Below the pieces are notes generated by a model. That model searched no databases and was not told the origin of the DNA. It saw only the letters and a program-made list of their open reading frames with translations. A program made the translations under genes and the position numbers. From Candidatus Hodarchaeota archaeon (GTDB taxonomy: Archaea > Asgardarchaeota > Heimdallarchaeia > Hodarchaeales > YT1-057), in the NCBI GenBank assembly GCA_016839955.1, contig JAEOTI010000719.1, forward strand, positions 1 to 6,384: a stretch of DNA of 6,384 nt. Reading direction: 5' to 3'. Of the stretch, positions 1 through 5,209 are shown piece by piece (the first letter of the stretch is position 1; each line of letters begins with the position of its first letter).

Positions 1-202
1 AATCAGGAGCAAGTAAAGATATATCACCGGTCAAAGGATCTTCTCGTATGTCAATAAGTCGAGTAACTTTGTCTCCATTTGGCATCAAGAATGAGATAGT
101 CCTTTTCTTCTCAATAAATTGAATAGCGGAAATTATCAAACCTCTTTTGGCAAGATAATTTTGTACCTTAAAATATTTAACGAGGATTTTCTTTCTAAAC
201 AA
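1..202 (-). CDS. Partial CDS (5' end): galactose-1-phosphate uridylyltransferase-like protein
   Basis: The minus strand is open from base 226 to the window edge; only the first 67 codons are present and the rest lies to the left. The translated segment IDIREDPLTGDISLLAPD (residues 50-67) resembles the conserved N-terminus of GalT-type nucleotidyltransferases (I/L-R-x-D-P-L-T-G), and the preceding part (F-I-E-K-K ... M-P-N-G-D-K-V) fits the strand before it. Family members transfer UMP between hexose 1-phosphates using a histidine in a HxH motif, which would lie outside the window. I chose TTG at 202 because AGGTGA (216-211) sits 8 bases upstream. GTG at 214 and ATG at 85 are in-frame alternatives; the ATG would leave a very short N-terminus. 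The frame is well supported by its openness and motif. The family call rests on a short match and could be wrong. Confidence 0.5.
   Translation of the reverse strand, partial: MFRKKILVKYFKVQNYLAKRGLIISAIQFIEKKRTISFLMPNGDKVTRLIDIREDPLTGDISLLAPD
168..180 (+). promoter_or_regulatory. Possible TATA-like box for the GNAT gene
   Basis: TTAAAATATTTAA lies about 26 bases upstream of position 200. A transcript starting there would carry a leader of about 34 bases that includes the ribosome-binding site at 218-223. The box falls inside the divergent GalT-like coding region. The call is positional only, since AT-rich boxes are common in this DNA. Confidence 0.3.
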
Positions 203-211
203 AATAGCACT

Positions 212-223
212 CACCTGAAGGTG
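212..223. promoter_or_regulatory. Palindrome carrying ribosome-binding sites for two divergent genes
   Basis: CACCTGAAGGTG is an inverted repeat (5-base arms, 2-base centre). Read on the plus strand it gives AAGGTG, 10 bases before TTG at 234. Read on the minus strand it gives AGGTGA, 8 bases before TTG at 202. Both match part of the archaeal anti-Shine-Dalgarno complement GGAGGTGA. It may also be an operator, but no regulator can be tied to it. Confidence 0.5.
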
Positions 224-233
224 TTACCTTTTT

Positions 234-1097
234 TTGGAAATCACGATTCGTTCTGTTAAAGCTAAGGATCTTTCATCTCTAAATGAATTATATTCTCAGA
301 GTGTTGATAATGATGAATATAGAACGCAAAATGCAAACATAAGAGCTTATGCAATGTATAACAAAGATTTGGTTAAAGTTGCTATTGCAAAAGACAAAAT
401 GATAGGCTATATTATCAGTTATGTTTCTAATCCGAAAAAGGCTAAATTATATTCAATTTTTGTGGTAGATTCGTATAGAAAACAAGGAATTGGCAAAAAA
501 CTATTACTAGAATTACAAAAAGTAATATCAAAGAAATTTAACAATATAAAGTATCTTTCTGTAAGAATTCCAGAAATAAACAAAGATTCTTCCTCATTCT
601 TTCATCAGATGGACTTCAAAACAATCACTAAGATCAATAATTATCGTAAGAATGATCTAACATTCCCTTTTACTGTAAATAACTCGATAATCGTCAGACA
701 AGCTCAAAAAAATGATCTAGATGGTATTATTGCGATTGAAACTAAATGTTTTTCTGAATTCTGGCAGATGGATAAACTCACTTTTTTTCGGATAATGAAA
801 AATCCAATGAACAGTCTTAATGTGGCTTTCCTAAATAATGAAATCGTCGGTTATAACTATAATACAATTGTAGGCTCTGATGGCAATTATGTAAGAATTG
901 CTACATCTCCAGAATTTAAAAGAAAAAAAGTTGCCACCACTTTAACAGCTATTGCTTTTTCTTGGTTCAATGAAAAGCATGTAAATCAAGTACTCCTCTC
1001 AACTTACGCTGATTCTTCCCAACACAATAAGATGTATGGTTCTTGGGGATTTAAAAAGCTAGATCAAGAAGAAATAATGGCTAAGCAATTTGATTAG
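234..1097 (+). CDS. Tandem GNAT-family N-acetyltransferase (two GNAT domains)
   Basis: This 287-residue protein holds two Gcn5-related acetyltransferase domains in a row, about residues 1-147 and 151-287. GNAT enzymes move the acetyl group of acetyl-CoA to an amine; the substrate cannot be read from the sequence. Domain 1 has an intact acetyl-CoA pyrophosphate loop, V-D-S-Y-R-K-Q-G-I-G-K-K-L-L (R82 to G87), followed by a motif-B-like stretch F-F-H-Q-M-D-F near 122-128. Domain 2 begins with the typical I-I-V-R-Q-A-Q-K-N-D-L and ends with Y-G-S-W-G-F (268-273), but its loop reads K-R-K-K-V-A (229-234), where the first glycine is lysine. Domain 2 may therefore bind acetyl-CoA poorly or serve a structural role. 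The start is TTG at 234, preceded by AAGGTG at 218-223. It is divergent from the GalT-like gene and lies 97 bases before the regulator gene on the same strand. Confidence 0.85.
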   Translation: MEITIRSVKAKDLSSLNELYSQSVDNDEYRTQNANIRAYAMYNKDLVKVAIAKDKMIGYIISYVSNPKKAKLYSIFVVDSYRKQGIGKKLLLELQKVISKKFNNIKYLSVRIPEINKDSSSFFHQMDFKTITKINNYRKNDLTFPFTVNNSIIVRQAQKNDLDGIIAIETKCFSEFWQMDKLTFFRIMKNPMNSLNVAFLNNEIVGYNYNTIVGSDGNYVRIATSPEFKRKKVATTLTAIAFSWFNEKHVNQVLLSTYADSSQHNKMYGSWGFKKLDQEEIMAKQFD

Positions 1098-1103
1098 GAG
1101 CTA

Positions 1104-1187
1104 ATGAACAATAATCAATGTTTGCGTTCTGGTGCTTTGATGAAAAAGATTTTCTGTAGGAATAAATTTCTGTTTTACGTGAGGTAA
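1104..1187 (+). CDS. Possible 27-codon leader ORF before the regulator gene
   Basis: An ATG at 1104 opens 27 codons that end at TAA (1185-1187). AGGAG at 1096-1100, overlapping the GNAT stop codon, lies 3 bases upstream, which is closer than usual. The peptide is basic (about six Lys/Arg, two Cys) and starts MNNNQCLRSG. Its stop overlaps the GAGGT ribosome-binding site of the regulator gene, an arrangement compatible with translational coupling or a leader peptide. An ORF this short can easily arise by chance, and I recognise no homologue. Confidence 0.2.
   Translation: MNNNQCLRSGALMKKIFCRNKFLFYVR
1181..1185 (+). promoter_or_regulatory. Ribosome-binding site deciding the TTG start at 1195
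   Basis: GAGGT ends 9 bases before TTG at 1195. The reading frame has no ATG near its N-terminus, so this motif is the main support for the TTG start. Confidence 0.6.
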
Positions 1188-1194
1188 ATTCGTT

Positions 1195-1800
1195 TTGCAA
1201 ATAATCCGCGATCCAAAAAAAGTTATAACTGTTTTAGAAAAAAATAGATGGGCGATATGGACACTACTAAAAAACGATGGTCCTTTACCTGCTGAAGAGA
1301 TAGCCAAAATATTTGAAAAAAACGTAAGTACGATATATCGTCATTTGAAGCAATTAATTAACGCAGGATTTGTAGAAGAGAGTGATCAACAAAAAGGCCC
1401 TCAAAAATATGTAGTAAAGGTGTATTCGGCTGCATTGGTGGACGCTTTTTTTATTTTAAGTGAGGAAGCGGAATCAGAAATAGCTGCTGAACCTGGAGGC
1501 ACTTCTTATTTACAAGAAACGGTTCCTACAATTTTTAGATATTTGGAGTCTCTTGGATTCAAAATTAAAGACACAAAGAATGAAGAAAAAGTTATAGAAT
1601 TGATCAGTTCAATTTTACTACATTTAAGCAATTCTATTGGGAATTTAGTAGGGGATCAAACCTATTTACATGGTTTAGAATATAATCACGAATTTGAAGT
1701 AATGCGTCGATTCATCGCGATGTTTCTTGTACAAACAGATACCGTTTTTGATAAACAAGTTGCAGACTTGAGAGAGCTTCTAGTCGATCCACACAAATAG
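1195..1800 (+). CDS. Winged-helix transcriptional regulator, ArsR-like
   Basis: A 201-residue protein with an N-terminal winged helix-turn-helix at about residues 5-78. The DP-K-K-V-I-x-x-L-E-K-N-R-W-A-I-W-x-L-L opening, L-P-A-E-E-I-A-K-I-F (helix 2, 31-40), recognition helix N-V-S-T-I-Y-R-H-L-K-Q-L (43-54), N-A-G-F-V-E and a wing around 62-78 are typical of archaeal ArsR-type DNA-binding proteins. Residues 79-201 form a largely helical C-terminal half that I do not recognise. It contains no cysteine pairs or obvious metal-binding motif, so it is probably a dimerisation or ligand domain and not a metal sensor. The start is TTG with GAGGT upstream. The gene follows the tandem GNAT gene after 97 bases and could be cotranscribed with it. 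The target genes are unknown; the closest candidate is its own transcription unit. It converges on the acyl-CoA synthetase gene with a 25-base gap. Confidence 0.8.
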   Translation: MQIIRDPKKVITVLEKNRWAIWTLLKNDGPLPAEEIAKIFEKNVSTIYRHLKQLINAGFVEESDQQKGPQKYVVKVYSAALVDAFFILSEEAESEIAAEPGGTSYLQETVPTIFRYLESLGFKIKDTKNEEKVIELISSILLHLSNSIGNLVGDQTYLHGLEYNHEFEVMRRFIAMFLVQTDTVFDKQVADLRELLVDPHK

Positions 1801-1825
1801 AATTGAAATCTAGATCTCACTAATA

Positions 1826-3232
1826 CTATTCTGGAATTTTTCTTATCTTTTGTGTTTGAGAACTTAAAAGACTTAAAACTTTGATCGCAGTTTGGATATC
1901 ATCAAATACTACTCCACCATCAAAACGGATTTTTTCAGTCCACTGTGTTTTCAGAGAATTTTCTCCAACGAAATAAGTTACAATCGGCTTTCTATACTTT
2001 TGCATATCACTAATCACTTTAGGATCAAATGATGTTGATACCTGCATTGCTGCAACCATCAATAGTATCATATCTATCTCCTCACCTTGAAAAAGTATAG
2101 GAATTATTTGACGTAGCGCTTTATCCAATCCATGAATTTCAAAAGCTGGCCATGAATCTACAGGATTTTTTGGAGGCATCCACGATGGAAAAATCTTTTG
2201 TAATTCAGCTGTCGTAGATTCCGAAAGCTCAGGAATTTTCAAATCGTATTTCTCAGCAATATCTGCGCCAATGACTCCACCAGCTCCAGTGATTGTTACT
2301 ATTGCTAACTTATTTCCCTTAGGAGAGGGTAATTTTGAAAAAGCTTCTACCGTATTAAAAAATTCACCGAATTCTGTAACTTGGATTATTCGGGATTGTT
2401 TAAGGACATCTCTGAGAAGCTCTGGAGACCCTTCAGCTGTACTTGAAGTGTGACTTAGAGCTGCTCTCTTCCCCACTTCTGATTGACCTCCAAGTAAGCA
2501 AATTAGGGGTTTATTTTTGGTGTATTCTCTTGCCAGCTTCAGGAATTTCCGTGGTTCACTCAATCCTTCTAAATAAAAACCTGCTACTTCCGTTTTTTTA
2601 TCATAAATAAAATCCTTCAGCAGATCACATTCGTTTACATCAATTCTATTTCCAATAGAACAAGATTTTCGAATGCCTAGATGTCTTTCTGTGAATAATT
2701 GGAGAATTACTGCTCCCGAAAAATAACCAGACTGACCAACTATCGATACATTCCCTTTTTTCCGCATTTTATCATCTATGGGCTCAAAGGTTGTTATCAG
2801 TTTATCGGTTACGGTACCCATACAATTTCCTCCCCAGATTCTTATTCCATACTCTCTTCCTAGTTTCTTTATTTCATCTTGTATTAATTTTCCTTCCAAC
2901 CCTGATTCTGCGAATCCTGCGCTTTCAATTATTACCCCACGGACATTTTTCTTATAACATTCCTGTAATAAGTTTGGAATATGCTTTGGTGAAATAAACA
3001 TTACTACTAAATCAATATCGACGGGGATTTCCTTTAGAGATGAATAGACTTTCAACCCCAAAATTTCTTTTGCATTAGGGTTAATTGGGAAAATCAAATC
3101 TTTATTAGGAAATGTCCATAAAACGTTTTTTAATATTCCAAAGCCAGCCTTTTTTTCATTACGACTGACTCCTACAATAGCTATAGATTTTGGTTCAAAA
3201 AAGCATGCAAGATCATTATCCACATATCTCAT
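1826..3232 (-). CDS. Acyl-CoA synthetase (NDP-forming) alpha subunit / CoA-binding protein
   Basis: This matches the alpha subunit of NDP-forming acetyl/acyl-CoA synthetase, which with an ATP-grasp beta subunit converts acyl-CoA, ADP and phosphate to acid, CoA and ATP in archaea. Counted from ATG 3232 (468 residues, close to the family's usual ~460): a CoA-binding Rossmann domain with F-E-P-K-S-I-A-I-V-G-V-S-R (12-24), P-I-N-P (49-52) and G-G-N-C-M-G (134-139); a flavodoxin-like ligase domain with V-G-Q-S-G (165-169), S-I-G-N-R-I-D-V-N-E and A-L-S-H-T-S-S; and a C-terminal domain with T-I-T-G-A-G-G-V and N-P-V-D-S-W-P. His261 in S-H-T matches the phosphorylated histidine of the family. The usual S-H-T-G-S is S-H-T-S-S and S-Q-S-G is G-Q-S-G. 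No beta subunit lies in the window. The frame extends to TTG 3259 and ATG 3256 without a ribosome-binding site. GTG 3223 has GAGATGA five bases upstream and would also give a family-like N-terminus. Confidence 0.85.
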   Translation of the reverse strand: MRYVDNDLACFFEPKSIAIVGVSRNEKKAGFGILKNVLWTFPNKDLIFPINPNAKEILGLKVYSSLKEIPVDIDLVVMFISPKHIPNLLQECYKKNVRGVIIESAGFAESGLEGKLIQDEIKKLGREYGIRIWGGNCMGTVTDKLITTFEPIDDKMRKKGNVSIVGQSGYFSGAVILQLFTERHLGIRKSCSIGNRIDVNECDLLKDFIYDKKTEVAGFYLEGLSEPRKFLKLAREYTKNKPLICLLGGQSEVGKRAALSHTSSTAEGSPELLRDVLKQSRIIQVTEFGEFFNTVEAFSKLPSPKGNKLAIVTITGAGGVIGADIAEKYDLKIPELSESTTAELQKIFPSWMPPKNPVDSWPAFEIHGLDKALRQIIPILFQGEEIDMILLMVAAMQVSTSFDPKVISDMQKYRKPIVTYFVGENSLKTQWTEKIRFDGGVVFDDIQTAIKVLSLLSSQTQKIRKIPE

Positions 3233-3294
3233 CTCAATGAGTCGTAATTTGAACATCAATAAGGGTAATGATGTTCAGGATTTTAGCTATAAGC

Positions 3295-3309
3295 GAAAAT
3301 ATAAAATTC
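3295..3309. promoter_or_regulatory. Possible TATA-like box in the divergent promoter region
   Basis: The gap between the acyl-CoA synthetase gene and the membrane-protein gene (about 3233-3348) holds GAAAATATAAAATTC, TATA-like on both strands. On the minus strand it would place a start of transcription near 3276, on the plus strand near 3327. A second AT-rich box, ATTTATATAATT at 3336-3347, would fit a minus-strand transcript with a longer leader. Which box is used cannot be told from sequence. Confidence 0.3.
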
Positions 3310-3348
3310 TGCTTATCAAGCACTATATGATCTGGATTTATATAATTC

Positions 3349-3954
3349 TTGGAGGATTCAATTATCTCACAACGAAAAGACCAATCACTAAGCAAAGGTA
3401 TTTTCTATCCGGGAGAAGAAACTACAACTATCTTTAAGTGTACAATCACTAATACTACTGGTTTTTTAAAAGATATCAGTCTTTTTACTGTATTAATTGG
3501 TTTTTTTGCGTTTTTTCTGACAGAATGGTTTGCTTTAATTGTTGTTCCACTTTCTTGGCCACTATTGATTGCTTATTTAATGCCAAAACATTACAAATTC
3601 CTTCAATTTAATAAACATTCATTGATTTGTGGTACTGGATCTTTCAAACATCTCATTCTATCCAAATTTTCTTCACGATATCCACAAAAGAAGTTTCTTT
3701 ATAATGATATCGTTAGTGTTCGTTTTAACAAGTGGGAAAAACGAAAAAGAGGAGGAAAAAAGGATCTTTTTGGAAAAGTTGAAATCAGAATAGACTTAAA
3801 AAGCCCTACTTTCAATTTTTTGACAACAGAGGAAGATTTAACAGCTTTAGTAAAAGCTTTTGACTCTCATAAATTTTCCACCAAGGTTCACAAAATCCGA
3901 TCTCGGGGAGAGCTGATTTTGGACTTTCCTAATTCTCCAAGATTTAGTACTTGA
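3349..3954 (+). CDS. Small membrane protein with possible PH-like C-terminal domain
   Basis: A 201-residue protein (counted from TTG 3349) that I cannot assign firmly. Residues 1-40 are polar. A hydrophobic region at about 42-79 can form two short membrane helices (S-L-F-T-V-L-I-G-F-F-A-F-F-L and F-A-L-I-V-V-P-L-S-W-P-L-L-I-A-Y-L). Residues 80-201 are soluble, beta-rich and basic, with a K-R-K-R-G-G-K-K patch at 131-138. The order after the membrane part (K-F-L-Q-F-N-K-H-S-L-I-C-G-T-G, then F-L-Y-N-D-I-V-S-V-R-F, beta strands, then a final helix E-E-D-L-T-A-L-V-K-A-F) resembles bacterial-type PH domains (DUF304-like) that follow paired membrane helices; this is a pattern-level impression. TTG 3349 is the first possible start after a stop, but a strong GGAGGA overlaps it, so translation may begin at a rare ATT or ATC at 3361-3366. 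It lies upstream of the surface protease gene on the same strand. Confidence 0.65.
   Translation: MEDSIISQRKDQSLSKGIFYPGEETTTIFKCTITNTTGFLKDISLFTVLIGFFAFFLTEWFALIVVPLSWPLLIAYLMPKHYKFLQFNKHSLICGTGSFKHLILSKFSSRYPQKKFLYNDIVSVRFNKWEKRKRGGKKDLFGKVEIRIDLKSPTFNFLTTEEDLTALVKAFDSHKFSTKVHKIRSRGELILDFPNSPRFST
3351..3356 (+). promoter_or_regulatory. Strong ribosome-binding site overlapping the predicted TTG start
   Basis: GGAGGA begins on the last base of the TTG at 3349. As a ribosome-binding site it would serve a start about 4-9 bases later, where the frame offers only ATT (3361) and ATC (3364). No ATG, GTG or TTG follows in frame for the next 30 codons. Confidence 0.4.
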
Positions 3955-4000
3955 GATTATTCAATCTACTATGATTTTTGAATCAACCCAGCCACAATCT

Positions 4001-4011
4001 TTTTATTATAT
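4001..4011 (+). promoter_or_regulatory. TATA-like box of the protease gene (probably leaderless)
   Basis: TTTTATTATAT is centred about 31 bases before ATG 4038, which would put the transcription start within a few bases of the start codon. No Shine-Dalgarno motif precedes this ATG, unlike most other genes here. Together these suggest a leaderless transcript. Confidence 0.45.
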
Positions 4012-4037
4012 CTGTGTTGGATATGTATTGAATTTTA

Positions 4038-5207
4038 ATGAAAATTTCCTGTAGACAATTTATAGTTTTTATATTTCTCTTCCTCTTATTGTATGGCGAA
4101 TATCACGTTTTAATTCCCCATCATGCTGCACCAGTAGTGGAAGAACTACCTTGGAACTTACTACAAATTGATATTCTAGGAGCATGGGAAATATCAACAG
4201 GTAAAGATTCAATAACAACAGCCGTAATTGATACAGGTGTAGATTTCACAAACCCAGCAATTTCGCATGCTAAATGGATAAATACAAACGAAATTCCAAA
4301 CAATTCATTAGATGATGACAATAATGGTTATATAGATGATGTTTATGGATGGGATTGGGTTAATAACGATAATAATCCTGGTTGGGAGGAGAATGATAAA
4401 ATAAACCACCATGGTACATTTATTACAGGGATATTAGCTGCAAATGATGAGACAATTATCGGTGTAGCTCCTAATTCAACCGTTATGGCATTAAGAGTAG
4501 TGGACCAAGATAACCTAATCTTGAATCCTGATGCATTAGGACTTGCTGTTGATTACGCAATCGAAAATGGTGCTGATGTAATTACAATGAGTCTTGATCT
4601 TCTCATTGGACCCCCAGGATTTAGAGACAGCATTCGGGAAGCTTATAATCTAGGAATCCCAACTGTAGCTGTTGCAGGCAATTCTGATTATGGAAATGAA
4701 TCAATTGTCCTTCCAGGAAGTTTTTCTGAGGTAATAACTGTAGGAGCCTCAAATATCGATGGAGAAAAAGCAGATTACAGTAATATCGGAGATGAAATTG
4801 ATTTGATTGCTCCTGGAGGACAAACCTCTGATGTTCTACTTCGAAGTGCTGATATCGGAGAAGGATATCGTTATGGACATGGAACCTCCTATGCTGCTCC
4901 CCATGTTGCAGGTGTTCTTGCTTTGATCAAATCTATACGCAATGATCTCACTGTTGAAGATTTGAGATTCATTCTCCATACTACAGCAACAGATATTGGT
5001 TTAATCGGATGGGATACACAAACAGGGTATGGAATATTAAATGCGACTGCTGCATTAGAATTCTCATTAACTTATACAGCTCCAGCAACAACCTCGCAAA
5101 AAAATGAATTTTGGATATTTGGAACTGGTACAACAAATATTTTTGAAATTATTGGCCTATTTACCTTGATCGTAGTATACATTAATAAAAAACGTAATAA
5201 AAAGTGA
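4038..5207 (+). CDS. S8 family (subtilisin-like) serine protease, membrane-anchored
   Basis: A 389-residue secreted subtilase. The catalytic triad is complete: Asp65 in A-V-I-D-T-G-V-D, His125 in N-H-H-G-T-F-I-T-G, and Ser284 in G-H-G-T-S-Y-A-A-P-H-V-A-G, with the oxyanion Asn215 in A-V-A-G-N-S. An Asp/Asn-rich insert, L-D-D-D-N-N-G-Y-I-D-D-V-Y-G-W-D (91-106), is the calcium-binding type loop common in this branch. Residues 1-22 form a hydrophobic signal peptide. A C-terminal membrane helix (about 366-382) followed by N-K-K-R-N-K-K predicts a protease held on the outer face of the cell membrane. Only about 14 residues separate the signal peptide from the catalytic domain, so there is no I9-type propeptide to act as chaperone and inhibitor. 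ATG 4038 is the only reasonable start, since a stop lies three codons upstream. It converges on the metallophosphoesterase gene with stops two bases apart. Likely roles are processing or degrading extracellular proteins; the substrate is unknown. Confidence 0.93.
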   Translation: MKISCRQFIVFIFLFLLLYGEYHVLIPHHAAPVVEELPWNLLQIDILGAWEISTGKDSITTAVIDTGVDFTNPAISHAKWINTNEIPNNSLDDDNNGYIDDVYGWDWVNNDNNPGWEENDKINHHGTFITGILAANDETIIGVAPNSTVMALRVVDQDNLILNPDALGLAVDYAIENGADVITMSLDLLIGPPGFRDSIREAYNLGIPTVAVAGNSDYGNESIVLPGSFSEVITVGASNIDGEKADYSNIGDEIDLIAPGGQTSDVLLRSADIGEGYRYGHGTSYAAPHVAGVLALIKSIRNDLTVEDLRFILHTTATDIGLIGWDTQTGYGILNATAALEFSLTYTAPATTSQKNEFWIFGTGTTNIFEIIGLFTLIVVYINKKRNKK

Positions 5208-5209
5208 TA

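Noticed and set aside
218..235. AAGGT-GTT-ACCTT followed by seven T as a terminator
   Set aside because: It lies between two divergent gene starts, where no plus-strand transcript from upstream is expected; the ribosome-binding-site reading explains AAGGTG better.
1101..1307. 68-codon minus-strand ORF overlapping the regulator gene start
   Set aside because: It is antisense to the winged-helix coding region and has no recognisable motif.
2271..2997. Plus-strand open frames opposite the acyl-CoA synthetase gene (2271-2453, 2791-2997)
   Set aside because: They are shadows of a minus-strand gene with clear family motifs, and their translations show no motif of their own.
3237..3437. 66-codon plus-strand ORF across the divergent promoter region
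   Set aside because: It overlaps the membrane-protein gene in another frame, lacks a ribosome-binding site and runs through AT-rich promoter sequence.
3972..3985. Small hairpin TGATT-TTTG-AATCA after the membrane-protein gene as a terminator
   Set aside because: Five weak pairs and no T-run after the stem; not convincing.
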